A DNA stretch of 64,000 nucleotides. It comes from an uncultured Prevotellaceae bacterium (GTDB taxonomy: Bacteria > Bacteroidota > Bacteroidia > Bacteroidales > Bacteroidaceae). Below, piece by piece: positions 49,651-59,079 of the stretch; position 1 is the stretch's first letter, and each line of letters begins with the position of its first letter. The notes under the pieces were generated by a model, which was given only the letters and a program-made list of their open reading frames with translations, had not been told where the DNA came from and ran no database searches. Both the position numbers and the translations under genes were made by a program. Location of the stretch: assembly GCA_900318685.1 (NCBI GenBank), contig ONLL01000030.1:17597-81596 (forward strand), read 5' to 3'.

Positions 49651-51264
49651 ATGGCAAAGTTAGATTTAACCCAGTATGGCATCACAGGTAGCACTGTGAT
49701 TGCCCACAATCCGTCGTATGAGTACCTCTTCGAAGAGGAAATGAAAGAGGACCTGACTGGCTATGATAAGGGTCAGCTCACTGAGCTCGACGCCGTCAAT
49801 GTCATGACTGGTATCTTTACCGGCCGCTCGCCTAAGGATAAGTACATCGTGCGCGATGCCCAGAGCGAGGATAAGGTATGGTGGACGAGCGAGGACTATC
49901 CTAACGACAACCACCCCATGACCGAGGAGGTTTGGGACGAGGTGAAGAAGATCGCTATCAAAGAGCTTTCGAACAAGAACCTCTACGTTATGGATGCTTT
50001 CTGTGGTGCCAACGAGGCTACACGCCTTCGCGTGCGTTTCATCGTTGAGGTGGCCTGGCAGGCTCACTTCGTGAAGAACATGTTCATCCAGCCCACAGCT
50101 GAGGAGCTCGAGAAGTTCGAACCCAACTTCGTGATCTTCAACGCTTCTAAGGCTACAGTCGAGAACTACAAGGAGCTTGGTTTGCGCTCAGAGACCTGCG
50201 TTGCTTTCAATACAAGCAGCCGCGAGCAGGTGATCATCAATACCTGGTACGGTGGTGAGATGAAGAAGGGTATGTTCTCCATGATGAACTACTATCTGCC
50301 TCTGCAGGGAATCGCCAGCATGCACTGCTCGGCCAACACCGATATGGAAGGCAAGAACACCGCCATCTTCTTCGGACTCTCCGGAACAGGTAAGACCACT
50401 CTCAGCACTGACCCCAAGCGCTTGCTTATCGGTGATGACGAGCACGGATGGGACGATGAGGGTGTGTTCAACTTCGAAGGTGGATGCTATGCCAAGGTCA
50501 TCAACCTCGATAAGGAGTCAGAGCCCGACATCTACAATGCTATCCGTCGTGATGCACTCCTCGAGAATGTTACTGTCGACGCCGACGGTAAGATTGACTT
50601 CGCTGACAAGAGCGTCACTGAGAACACTCGCGTCAGCTATCCTATCGAGCATATCGAGAAGATCGTGAAGCCCATCTACGGCAAGAGCGCAGGCCCCGCT
50701 GCTGAGAATGTCATCTTCCTCTCAGCCGATGCCTTCGGCGTGCTGCCTCCCGTGAGCATCCTCACTCCTGAGCAGACTAAGTACTACTTCCTCTCTGGCT
50801 TCACCGCCAAGCTGGCTGGTACTGAGCGTGGCATCACTGAGCCCACTCCCACCTTCAGCGCATGCTTTGGACAGGCATTCCTCGAGCTGCATCCCACGAA
50901 GTATGCTGAGGAGCTGGTGAAGAAGATGGAGAAGAGCGGTGCTAAGGCTTACCTTGTCAACACTGGTTGGAACGGTACTGGCAAGCGTATCAGCATCAAG
51001 GACACCCGTGGCATCATCGACGCTATCCTCGGCGGTGCTATCCTGAAGGCTCCTACCAAGAAGATTCCTTACTTCGACTTAGAGGTTCCCACACAGCTCG
51101 ACGGCGTGGCTTGGGGTATTCTCGATCCTCGCGACACCTATCAGAATCGCGCAGAGTGGGAGGAGAAGGCTAAGGATCTCGCTGCCCGCTTCATCAAGAA
51201 CTTCAAGAAGTACGAAGGAAACGAAGCTGGTAAGGCTCTTGTAGCTGCAGGCCCGAAGCTTTAA
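49651..51264 (+). CDS. pckA: Phosphoenolpyruvate carboxykinase (ATP)
   Basis: A 537-residue enzyme of normal length. Substrate motif [14 protein letters not shown]; kinase-1a P-loop GLSGTGKT at residues 242-249; metal/kinase-2 [22 protein letters not shown]; later [20 protein letters not shown]-dependent interconversion of oxaloacetate and PEP. In succinate-forming Bacteroidales it mainly fixes CO2 onto PEP, feeding the fumarate reductase branch encoded at 35-38 kb. Confidence 0.98.
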   Translation: MAKLDLTQYGITGSTVIAHNPSYEYLFEEEMKEDLTGYDKGQLTELDAVNVMTGIFTGRSPKDKYIVRDAQSEDKVWWTSEDYPNDNHPMTEEVWDEVKKIAIKELSNKNLYVMDAFCGANEATRLRVRFIVEVAWQAHFVKNMFIQPTAEELEKFEPNFVIFNASKATVENYKELGLRSETCVAFNTSSREQVIINTWYGGEMKKGMFSMMNYYLPLQGIASMHCSANTDMEGKNTAIFFGLSGTGKTTLSTDPKRLLIGDDEHGWDDEGVFNFEGGCYAKVINLDKESEPDIYNAIRRDALLENVTVDADGKIDFADKSVTENTRVSYPIEHIEKIVKPIYGKSAGPAAENVIFLSADAFGVLPPVSILTPEQTKYYFLSGFTAKLAGTERGITEPTPTFSACFGQAFLELHPTKYAEELVKKMEKSGAKAYLVNTGWNGTGKRISIKDTRGIIDAILGGAILKAPTKKIPYFDLEVPTQLDGVAWGILDPRDTYQNRAEWEEKAKDLAARFIKNFKKYEGNEAGKALVAAGPKL

Positions 51265-51281
51265 AGCATAAGCAATAAAGA

Positions 51282-51332
51282 CCTCCCCCTGGCAATCTTC
51301 TGATAAAGAAGGTGTCAGGGGGAGGCTTTTTT
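51282..51332 (+). terminator. Strong intrinsic terminator of pckA
   Basis: CCTCCCCCTG (51282-51291) pairs with CAGGGGGAGG (51316-51325), with a further inner CTTCT/AGAAG pair, followed by C and six T. Confidence 0.9.
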
Positions 51333-51490
51333 GTGTAGAGTCTCCGACAGCCTTCTTGCTAACCAAGGACAGCCTGAAAGATATCGACCTTAGGCAGAGT
51401 GCTTGGTGGGTCAGGTTACTAGAGTTTGGGTTTGACGTTGCAATTATACAACTTTTTCTTTGAAAAAGAAGGGAATTCAGAAAAAATGTG

Positions 51491-51498
51491 TAACTTTG
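51491..51498 (+). promoter_or_regulatory. Promoter -7 element of upp
   Basis: TAACTTTG, 38 nt before the ATG at 51537. It excludes the in-frame ATGs at 51426 and 51486 as starts. Confidence 0.6.
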
Positions 51499-51536
51499 CA
51501 CCAAAATGTATTGAAAACCCTAAAGACCTTTTAGAT

Positions 51537-52193
51537 ATGAAAGTAATCAACCTGTCGGAACAGTCTTCGGTCGTCAATCAGTATATGGCCGAAATTCGTG
51601 ATAAGAGCTACCAAAAAAACCGTCTGCTCTTTCGCAACAACATCCTGCGCATTGGCGAGATGATGGCTTATGAAATTTCAAAAGTGCTGACCTATAAGAC
51701 CAAGACGGTGACCACTCCACTGGGCACGATTGACATCCCTCAGATGAAAGACGACCTGTTGGTGGCCACTGTGCTGCGTGCTGGCCTTCCCTTCCACGAG
51801 GGGTTCCTGCGCATTTTCGACCATGCCCACAGCGCTTTTGTGTCGGCCTACAGAATGTACACCAATCGTGAGCATACCGAGGTGGGCATTCATACTGAGT
51901 ATATCGCATCACCCTCGGCCAAAGGCAAGACGCTGGTCATCGTCGACCCGATGCTGGCCACGGGCGGCTCGATGGTTGCTGCCTACGAAGCCCTGCTGAA
52001 TACCGGTAAGCCGGCACATGTGCACATCGCCTGCGTCATCGGTACCCCAGAGGGAGTAGAGATGCTTCGTCAGAATGTAGATGAGGAAACGACCTTGTGG
52101 TGCGCTGCCATCGATCCAGGCATGAACAAGAACAAATACATCGTACCAGGATTCGGCGATTGCGGCGACCTGTGCTATGGTGAGAAACTATAA
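51537..52193 (+). CDS. upp: Uracil phosphoribosyltransferase
   Basis: A 218-residue enzyme beginning MKVINLSEQSSVVNQYMAEI. PRPP-binding loop VIVDPMLATGGSM and uracil-binding PGFGDCGDLCYG near the C-terminus are intact. Converts uracil and PRPP to UMP in pyrimidine salvage. The promoter position sets the start. Possibly co-transcribed with the lipoprotein 26 nt downstream. Confidence 0.95.
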   Translation: MKVINLSEQSSVVNQYMAEIRDKSYQKNRLLFRNNILRIGEMMAYEISKVLTYKTKTVTTPLGTIDIPQMKDDLLVATVLRAGLPFHEGFLRIFDHAHSAFVSAYRMYTNREHTEVGIHTEYIASPSAKGKTLVIVDPMLATGGSMVAAYEALLNTGKPAHVHIACVIGTPEGVEMLRQNVDEETTLWCAAIDPGMNKNKYIVPGFGDCGDLCYGEKL

Positions 52194-52219
52194 TTCACTA
52201 ACAAAAGGAGAACATCGCT

Positions 52220-52903
52220 ATGATTATCAAGTTTTTTTCTGCTTTATCTATGGCAGCCATGCTGTCGGGCTGCAACTCGGTGGGTAATGCCCTGACAAGC
52301 ATTGATAGTGCATTATATGACGTACAGCGGGTGCAGAATACTATTAATAATGTGGCGCAGGTAGCAGGCGCAGTAACAGGCAGTGCTACGGCCACATCGC
52401 CGACTGCTACAGCATCACAGCCAACCAGGACAATAAACGTGTCGCAAGCAACTTCTGCTACGACCCGCTCTGCCTCTCCTATGCAGACCACGACCCGCTC
52501 TGTCACAAGCACTCAGACCACGACTCAATCAGGAAGTACAACCCAAAACACACAACGTAATATGGATCTTTATCTCAATGGCACTCGTAAGGGAGAGATA
52601 CGCACCAATGGTGATGTATATATCGACGGCCGTCGCATGGGTGAGTTGCGCTCCGGCGGCGACATCTATGTCAACGGCACACGCAAGGGCGAGATACGCT
52701 CTAACGGCGACATCTACAAGGAAGGACGGCGCGTAGGCGAGGTACGCTCCAATGGCGACATCTACGAAGACGGTCGGCGTGTGGGTGAGGTACGCTCCAA
52801 CGGCGACGTGTATAAGGACGGCAGACGTATTGGTGATGCCCGCAACATGTCGAATGCTAAATGGGTGGCAGTCGTCTATTTCTTCGGTTTCTTTTCTCTT
52901 TAA
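52220..52903 (+). CDS. Lipoprotein with 16-residue tandem repeats
   Basis: A 227-residue protein with a purine-rich ribosome-binding site (AAAGGAG). The lipobox LSGC gives Cys18. A Ser/Thr/Gln-rich, probably disordered linker runs to about residue 112. Residues 118-208 hold about six tandem 16-residue repeats with the pattern Y-x-(D/E/N)-G-(R/T)-R-x-G-E-(V/I/L)-R-(S/T)-N-G-D-(I/V). The C-terminus is short and hydrophobic (WVAVVYFFGFFSL). The repeats look like stacked beta-hairpins; the number may vary by slippage. Function unknown. Confidence 0.75.
   Translation: MIIKFFSALSMAAMLSGCNSVGNALTSIDSALYDVQRVQNTINNVAQVAGAVTGSATATSPTATASQPTRTINVSQATSATTRSASPMQTTTRSVTSTQTTTQSGSTTQNTQRNMDLYLNGTRKGEIRTNGDVYIDGRRMGELRSGGDIYVNGTRKGEIRSNGDIYKEGRRVGEVRSNGDIYEDGRRVGEVRSNGDVYKDGRRIGDARNMSNAKWVAVVYFFGFFSL
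52571..52844 (+). repeat. 48-bp coding tandem repeats in the lipoprotein gene
   Basis: About six 48-bp units, the later ones sharing GAGGTACGCTCCAA(T/C)GGCGA. High similarity makes copy-number change likely. Confidence 0.8.
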
Positions 52904-52915
52904 TCGACTTACAAC

Positions 52916-55402
52916 ATGAATAAGACACTGAAACAATGGCTGCCCGACGTGCTGGCCATCATCCTGTTTGCCGCACTGGCCTTTGCTTATTTCTATCCTG
53001 CCGACACGGAGGGACGCATCTTGTATCAACACGACACTTCAGCCGGCGTGGGAGCAGGTCAGGAGAGCCTGGAATATCTGCAGCGCACGGGTGAGCGCAC
53101 TCGCTGGACCAACAGCCTGTTCTCGGGCATGCCCACCTATCAGTTGGCACCGTCCTACAATAGCACATCGACGCTGTCGGTGGCTGAAAAGGCATATCAT
53201 CTCTGGTTGCCTGACAACGTGTGGTATGTCTTCGTCTATCTGCTGGGTTTCTATATCCTACTGCGAGCCTTCGACTTCAAGCAGCATCTGGCAGCATTGG
53301 GAGCCATCATTTGGGCTTTCTCCACCTATTTCCTTATCATCATCGGTGCCGGACACCTGTGGAAGGTGATGGCCTTGGCCTATCTGCCGCCGATGATAGC
53401 AGGCATCGTGCTTGCCTACAGGGGCAAGTTGCTCTGGGGCTTGGTGGTGACTGCCATCTTCACTGCCCTTGAGGTGCATGCCAACCACATGCAGATGACC
53501 TACTACTACATGATTGTCATCCTGGCCATGGTGATTGCCTTTGCCATTGATGCCGTGAAGAAGAAGGCAATGGCCACTTTCTGGAAAGCCACTGCAGCCT
53601 GCTTCTTAGGAGGCGTGTTGGGACTGTTGGTGAATGTATCAAACCTCTATCATACCTGGGAATATTCACAGCAGACCATGCGAGGTGGCACGGAGCTGAC
53701 TCAGGGCGACGGACAGACCTCGACCAACGGAGGTCTTGACCGCGATTATATCACGCAGTGGAGCTATGGCATCGGCGAGACGTGGACGTTGCTCATACCC
53801 AATGCCAAGGGAGGATCGCATGGCGAGCAGCTGAAGGACTACTCCGCTGCAATGGATGCCTGCGACCCACAGCTGAAGGAGTTCTGCGGACAGTGGTATC
53901 CCTACTTTGGCGACCAGCCTTTCACGGCGGGTCCTGTCTATGTGGGAGCCTTCGTGCTGATGCTGTTTATTCTTGGGCTGTTCATCGTGAAAGGCCCGAT
54001 GAAATGGGCTCTTTTGGCTGCTACAGTGCTGAGCATCCTGCTGTCGTGGGGTAAAAACTTCATGGGCCTGACCGACTTCTTCATCGACCATGTGCCTCTG
54101 TATGCCAAGTTCCGCACGGTATCGTCAATACTCGTTGTGGCTGAGTTCACCATACCCCTGTTGGCGATGCTCGCCTTGAAGAAGATCGTCGATGAGCCTG
54201 AGCTGCTGACGAAGAAAATAAAATATGTGTATGCATCCTTCGGACTGACGGCTGGCTTCTGCCTGCTCTTCGCCTTGCTGCCTACTACGTTCTTCAACTT
54301 CGTATCCGATGGCGACGTGTCGAGGTTGTCGCGCTATGTCGATGCCAACAATATGAACCTGGTGACCGAGAATCTGGCTAAGATGCGCGTGCCGGTGTTC
54401 ACTGCCGACTGCTGGCGCTCGTTCTTCATCATCGTCGTGGGCACCCTGCTGCTCCTGCTCTATAAAGCTCGCAAGCTGAAGGCGCTGCCCATGGTGGGCC
54501 TGCTCATCGCGCTCTGTCTGTTCGACCTGTGGCAGGTGAACAAGCGCTATCTGAACGACAAGATGTTCGTGGATGCCAGCATCAAGCAGACTGCTCATGC
54601 CATCAAGCCGGTCAACGAGGCCATCCTCCAGGATAAGTCACTTGACTATCGTGTGCTGAACTTCATCAGCGACACCTTCAACGAGAACGAGACGAGCTAT
54701 TACCATAAGTCTGTGGGTGGCTACCATGCTGCCAAGCTGGGACGCTACAACGAGCTGATATCAGCATACATCCATCCTGAAATGCAGAAAGCCGTGGAAG
54801 CTATCCAGCAGGCTCAGGGACGGATGGACTCGATTCCCGGCGATAGTCTCTTCCCCGTAATCAACATGCTCAACACCAAGTACTTCATCGTCAGCGAGAC
54901 CATGCCGCTACTCAATCCCTATGCTCAGGGCAATGCCTGGCTGGTGGACAAGGTGACCTATGTGGACGATGCCAATGGTGAGCTCGCTGGGCTGGGCAAG
55001 GTCAGCCTGAGTCATGAGGCCGTAGCCGACAAGAAGTTTGAGAAGGTGCTGGGACAGGCTGCCCCACAGGATTCCCTCTCGAAGGTGACGCTCGACTTCT
55101 ATGAGCCCAACCAGCTGAAGTACACCGTAGAAAGCACCAATGGCGGCGTGCTGGTGTTCTCGGAAATCTACTATCCCGGGTGGACTGCCACCGTCGACGG
55201 TAAGCCGGTCGAACTGGGACGCGTCAATTATGTGCTGCGCGCCCTCCATATCGACGGCGGCAAACATCAGGTGGAGCTGCAGTTCTTCCCCCAGACGGTG
55301 AAGAATACTGAGACCGTAGCCTATGTCGCACTGGCCGTCATGCTGCTGCTCATCTTGATGGCTATTGCGATGGGACTGAGAAAAAAGAAGGCTAAAGCAT
55401 AG
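52916..55402 (+). CDS. YfhO-family polytopic membrane protein (GT-C-like)
   Basis: An 828-residue protein with about a dozen hydrophobic helices (VLAIILFAALAFAYFYP at the start, LALAVMLLLILMAIAMGL at the end). A large soluble domain (about 560-790) ends with FSEIYYPGWTATVDGKPVEL, typical of YfhO proteins. The first loop carries the acidic segment QHDTSAGVGAGQE, where GT-C glycosyltransferases keep catalytic acids. Probably transfers sugars from a lipid carrier to a surface polymer; acceptor unknown. It starts 12 nt after the lipoprotein gene and is followed 29 nt later by an AraC regulator. Confidence 0.88.
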   Translation: MNKTLKQWLPDVLAIILFAALAFAYFYPADTEGRILYQHDTSAGVGAGQESLEYLQRTGERTRWTNSLFSGMPTYQLAPSYNSTSTLSVAEKAYHLWLPDNVWYVFVYLLGFYILLRAFDFKQHLAALGAIIWAFSTYFLIIIGAGHLWKVMALAYLPPMIAGIVLAYRGKLLWGLVVTAIFTALEVHANHMQMTYYYMIVILAMVIAFAIDAVKKKAMATFWKATAACFLGGVLGLLVNVSNLYHTWEYSQQTMRGGTELTQGDGQTSTNGGLDRDYITQWSYGIGETWTLLIPNAKGGSHGEQLKDYSAAMDACDPQLKEFCGQWYPYFGDQPFTAGPVYVGAFVLMLFILGLFIVKGPMKWALLAATVLSILLSWGKNFMGLTDFFIDHVPLYAKFRTVSSILVVAEFTIPLLAMLALKKIVDEPELLTKKIKYVYASFGLTAGFCLLFALLPTTFFNFVSDGDVSRLSRYVDANNMNLVTENLAKMRVPVFTADCWRSFFIIVVGTLLLLLYKARKLKALPMVGLLIALCLFDLWQVNKRYLNDKMFVDASIKQTAHAIKPVNEAILQDKSLDYRVLNFISDTFNENETSYYHKSVGGYHAAKLGRYNELISAYIHPEMQKAVEAIQQAQGRMDSIPGDSLFPVINMLNTKYFIVSETMPLLNPYAQGNAWLVDKVTYVDDANGELAGLGKVSLSHEAVADKKFEKVLGQAAPQDSLSKVTLDFYEPNQLKYTVESTNGGVLVFSEIYYPGWTATVDGKPVELGRVNYVLRALHIDGGKHQVELQFFPQTVKNTETVAYVALAVMLLLILMAIAMGLRKKKAKA

Positions 55403-55431
55403 GCTTCCTCCTTTAGAGAATAGAGGGCGAT

Positions 55432-56319
55432 ATGAAAGTGTCATCCGTCTTACACGAGATAACTCCGCTGGCCGACCACGACTTCATGTACGTGGCCGAC
55501 CGGCATAAGAAGGAGTTCACCTATCCCATCCACTGTCATGAGATCTTCGAACTGAACTTTGTGGAGAATGGTGAAGGATGTCGGCGTACCGTAGGAGATT
55601 CCAGTGAGATTATCGGCCAGTACGACCTTGTGCTCATCACCAGCCCCCAGTTGGAGCATGTATGGGAGCAGCATGAATGCAAGAGTCCTGACATTCATGA
55701 GGTGACGGTGCAGTTCTTCGTGGACTATACCGACGAGCACAGTTCGTTTCACACCAATCCCTTCAGTTCTATATATAAAATGTTCGTGCGCGCGCAAAGG
55801 GGACTGGCGTTCCCCATGGCCGCCATCATGCAGGTCTATCCCATGATCATCCGGCTGTCGTCCATCAAGGAGGGATTCTATGCCATGCGCGAACTCTTCA
55901 CTATCCTCTATGAGCTGTCGAAGCAGGATGGTGCACGCGAGTTATCGTCATCGGCTTTCGCCAAGGTCGATGACCGCAGTGACTCACGGCGTGTGCTCAA
56001 GGTGAAGAACTACATTGAAGAACACTATCGTGAGGAGCTGCGGCTGTCCAGACTCAGTGAGATGGTGGGCATGACGGGATCGGCCTTCAGTCGCTTCTTC
56101 AAGCAGCGAACAGGGAAGAACCTCAACGAATACATCGTCGACATCCGTCTCGGACATGCTGCTCGCCTGTTGGTGGACACCACTCAAACCGTGTCGGAGA
56201 TATGCTATGATACTGGTTTCAACACCCTGTGCAATTTCAACCGTCTCTTCCGCAAGCGCAAGGGCTGCAACCCTACCGAGTTCCGTGAAAAGTATCGCAA
56301 GACGAAAGTCATCGTGTGA
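55432..56319 (+). CDS. AraC-family regulator with cupin-like sensor
   Basis: A 295-residue regulator. N-terminal cupin-like barrel (HCHEIFELNFVENGEG, with His and Glu as possible ligand contacts). C-terminal double HTH at about 195-290 (LSRLSEMVGMTGSAFSRFFK and VSEICYDTGFNTLCNFNRLF). Directly upstream of the mannanase-like gene (36 nt), which it may control. Typical of cytoplasmic sugar-responsive AraC proteins. Confidence 0.9.
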   Translation: MKVSSVLHEITPLADHDFMYVADRHKKEFTYPIHCHEIFELNFVENGEGCRRTVGDSSEIIGQYDLVLITSPQLEHVWEQHECKSPDIHEVTVQFFVDYTDEHSSFHTNPFSSIYKMFVRAQRGLAFPMAAIMQVYPMIIRLSSIKEGFYAMRELFTILYELSKQDGARELSSSAFAKVDDRSDSRRVLKVKNYIEEHYREELRLSRLSEMVGMTGSAFSRFFKQRTGKNLNEYIVDIRLGHAARLLVDTTQTVSEICYDTGFNTLCNFNRLFRKRKGCNPTEFREKYRKTKVIV

Positions 56320-56355
56320 CCATAAATAATACTCAACGAATAACAACTACCAATT

Positions 56356-57636
56356 ATGAAGAAAACCAAACTGACATTTTTCCTGATGATGATTGCCGCG
56401 CTGGCAATAGCAGGATGCAAGGCAAAGGAAGTTGCCAAGAACACCAGTCCCTTCGTGCAGCGTGAGGGAGCGGGCTTCGTGCTCAATGGAGAGGAATACC
56501 GCTACGTGGGCACCAACTTCTGGTATGGTGCCATCCTGGGGTCAGAAGGACAAGGAGGCGACCGTCAGCGGCTGGGCCGTGAGCTCGACAAGCTGCATGA
56601 GCTGGGACTCGACAACCTGCGCATCCTGGTGGGCAGCGACGGGCCCCGAGGGGTGAAGACCAAGGTTGAGCCCACGTTGCAGGAGGCTCCCGGCGTATAC
56701 AACGACACCATCCTGGCGGGTCTCGATTACCTGCTGAAGGAGATGGGCGAGCGAGGCATGAAGGCGGTGCTCTACCTCAATAACTCCTGGGAGTGGAGTG
56801 GGGGCTACGGCTACTATCTCGAGCAGGCTGGTTGCGGACCTACGCCCATGCCCAACGAGGCCGGCTATCAGGCTTTCATGCAACATGTCGAGCAGTTTGC
56901 AGCCAACGAGAAGGCCCACGAGCTGTTTTATCAGTATGTGCGTGACATCATCAGCCGCACCAACCGATACACCAATGTCGCCTACATCGACGATCCCGCC
57001 ATCATGTCGTGGCAGATAGGCAATGAGCCGCGAGCCTTCAGCCAGAAGGCCAAGGAACCTTTCGCGCAGTGGCTGAGCCACACCTCGGCGCTTATCCGCT
57101 CCATCGACCCCAATCATCTCATCTCCATTGGATCTGAAGGCGTGTGGGGATGCGAGGTCGACACAGCCCTCTACGAGCGCATCTGCTCGGATACTAACAT
57201 CGACTATATGAATGCCCATGTCTGGCCCTACAACTGGAATTGGACGAAGAAGGACTCCGTGGCCGACAATGTGGACAGGGCTTGCGCCAATACGGCCGAA
57301 TACGTGAAGATGCATACTGCCATCGCCCAGCGCATACAGAAGCCACTCGTCATCGAGGAGTTCGGCTATCCGCGCGACGGCTTTGGCTTCGCTCCCGGCT
57401 CGCCCACGACAGGGCGCGACCGTTACTACGACTTTGTGTTCTCGCTCATCAAGAGTGAACCAACCGTCTACGGATGCAACTTCTGGGGATGGGGCGGCGA
57501 GGCTCGTCCTCAGCACGAACAGTGGCAGCTGGGCGATGCCTACACGGGTGACCCCGCCCAGGAGCAGCAGGGACTGAACTCTGTCTTCGACTGCGACTCT
57601 TCAACCCTCGAAATCATCAAGAAATACAATCAATAA
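56356..57636 (+). CDS. GH5-type beta-mannanase-like lipoprotein
   Basis: A 426-residue lipoprotein (lipobox AIAGC, Cys21). The TIM barrel starts NGEEYRYVGTNFWYG and carries WQIGNEPRA with acid/base Glu224 and VIEEFGYPRDG with nucleophile Glu335, plus the HVWPYNW strand. This matches GH5 mannanases (subfamily 7-like). It probably cleaves beta-mannan or mannosides at the cell surface or in the periplasm. No SusCD or other mannan genes are nearby. Confidence 0.88.
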   Translation: MKKTKLTFFLMMIAALAIAGCKAKEVAKNTSPFVQREGAGFVLNGEEYRYVGTNFWYGAILGSEGQGGDRQRLGRELDKLHELGLDNLRILVGSDGPRGVKTKVEPTLQEAPGVYNDTILAGLDYLLKEMGERGMKAVLYLNNSWEWSGGYGYYLEQAGCGPTPMPNEAGYQAFMQHVEQFAANEKAHELFYQYVRDIISRTNRYTNVAYIDDPAIMSWQIGNEPRAFSQKAKEPFAQWLSHTSALIRSIDPNHLISIGSEGVWGCEVDTALYERICSDTNIDYMNAHVWPYNWNWTKKDSVADNVDRACANTAEYVKMHTAIAQRIQKPLVIEEFGYPRDGFGFAPGSPTTGRDRYYDFVFSLIKSEPTVYGCNFWGWGGEARPQHEQWQLGDAYTGDPAQEQQGLNSVFDCDSSTLEIIKKYNQ

Positions 57637-57828
57637 TTCTTACGAAACGGCCTGCCGAAACTTTTTTCTGACATTTTTTTTCATTCCCTTTAAACCTTAT
57701 GCTATGGTTTGCGTCCAAAGAATAGAAACAGGATAACAATAATAACCAGTAGGGAGCCGCAACCTCAGGATAACATCAGGATAACGCGAAAAGGTGCTGC
57801 CCCGAGTAAAAAAGAAAGGAATTAAAAA

Positions 57829-58185
57829 ATGAAAAAGTTTGTTTTGACGGTAGTAGCCATGATGACCATGACCTTTGGCTTTGCTGAGACAGAGAACCAA
57901 GATGCAGTGAGAACTGTTAAAAATTATGACATGTCATTCGACATGCGCCGTCTGGCGGTCACACTGGATCTGACATCCGACCAGATGGAGGCTATCCAGG
58001 TCATTCAGGACAATTTCAACGAAGCGATGTTGGAAGCAGCCACAGTACCAGGATTCCAGAGCAGGATGCTCGTCCGTCAGGCCGTAAGAAAGGATGTGAA
58101 GCAGATGCGCCGCGTGCTCAACGACAAGCAGTACAACACCTACATGATGCTCCTCGGCACAACTCTACACAACAGAGGTCTTTAG
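57829..58185 (+). CDS. Small exported protein, uncharacterised
   Basis: A 118-residue protein with a signal peptide (MKKFVLTVVAMMTMTFGFAE). The mature part is helical and basic, with LDLTSDQMEAIQVIQDNF and VLNDKQYNTYMMLL. The pattern resembles the LTxxQ/Spy-like periplasmic proteins that end in a KYxxL segment, but I cannot be sure. A GA-rich ribosome-binding site (AGAAAGGAATT) precedes the start, and a strong terminator follows. Confidence 0.75.
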   Translation: MKKFVLTVVAMMTMTFGFAETENQDAVRTVKNYDMSFDMRRLAVTLDLTSDQMEAIQVIQDNFNEAMLEAATVPGFQSRMLVRQAVRKDVKQMRRVLNDKQYNTYMMLLGTTLHNRGL

Positions 58186-58208
58186 TTTTCTAGGAAAGTC
58201 ATCGGTAC

Positions 58209-58252
58209 TTCAGCGGTTATTGCGCAAACGCAATAGCCGCTGAAGCATTTTT
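58209..58252 (+). terminator. Strong intrinsic terminator
   Basis: TTCAGCGGTTATTGCG and CGCAATAGCCGCTGAA form a 16-bp stem (one G-T pair) with loop CAAA, followed by GCATTTTTAG. Confidence 0.9.
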
Positions 58253-58405
58253 AGTCGATTACTGGGATTCTTGCGTTCCTCGCAGCATCACTCAGCTGAA
58301 GTCGAAGTCGGTGACGTAATGGTCGAAAGTAGAGAGGCATTCCTGCGTAAGAGGTGATTAATTATTTTTAACTCGCCCGGGTACTGCTTATTCGTTTTTT
58401 TTACC

Positions 58406-58413
58406 TATCTTTG
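58406..58413 (+). promoter_or_regulatory. Promoter -7 element of the nrf operon
   Basis: TATCTTTG, 25 nt before the nrfH ATG. Confidence 0.6.
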
Positions 58414-58438
58414 CAATCTAAACTCCTTTAAAGCTAAT

Positions 58439-59035
58439 ATGATGGAAAAATTGAAAGACTATGTACATGCCATACCCTTCAGGCTGAAGGTGACGCTTCT
58501 AGTGTTGGCAGGCGTCTTTGTGGGGCTTGGGGCATTGTTCATGTATCTACTTCGCGCGCATACCTATTTCGTTGGCGACAACCCAGGGGCGTGTGTCAAC
58601 TGTCATATCATGGCACCCTATTATGCCACTTGGAGCCATTCATCGCACAACGGACGGGCCACATGCAACGACTGTCATGTGCCCCACCAGAGTTTGACGC
58701 TGAAATATGGGTTCAAGGCCATCGACGGCCTGAAGCATACTGCCTATTTCGTCACCAACGCTGAGCACCAGGCCATCAAGGCCGAGAAGCTAACGGGCCA
58801 GGTGGTTATGGACAACTGCATACGCTGCCACACCCAGCTGAACCAGGAGTTTGTGAAGACAGGACGCATAGGCTACATGCAGGCGAAGGCCGGTGAAGGC
58901 AAGGCCTGCTGGGACTGCCATCGGCAAGTGCCTCACGGCAAGATGAACAGCCTGTCGTCGACACCCTGGGCCGAGACTCAGGTGCCTATTCCTAGCAGTC
59001 CCGTGCCTGACTGGCTGGAAGGACTTTTGAAGTAA
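58439..59035 (+). CDS. nrfH: NrfH, tetraheme membrane cytochrome c
   Basis: A 198-residue protein of the NapC/NirT family. One N-terminal membrane helix (VTLLVLAGVFVGLGALFMYLL), then four heme-binding CxxCH motifs: CVNCH, CNDCH, CIRCH and CWDCH. It takes electrons from menaquinol and passes them to NrfA on the outer face of the inner membrane. First gene of a four-gene operon for nitrite ammonification. The doubled ATG leaves a one-codon start ambiguity. Confidence 0.97.
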   Translation: MMEKLKDYVHAIPFRLKVTLLVLAGVFVGLGALFMYLLRAHTYFVGDNPGACVNCHIMAPYYATWSHSSHNGRATCNDCHVPHQSLTLKYGFKAIDGLKHTAYFVTNAEHQAIKAEKLTGQVVMDNCIRCHTQLNQEFVKTGRIGYMQAKAGEGKACWDCHRQVPHGKMNSLSSTPWAETQVPIPSSPVPDWLEGLLK

Positions 59036-59079
59036 GAATTAAAACGAAAAATCTATAATCTTAAATCGTAAATAATGGT

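Noticed and set aside
51426-51536. Longer start for upp adding 37 residues
   Set aside because: The extra part lies over and before the TAACTTTG promoter element and is unlike the family; the ATG at 51537 gives the normal length.
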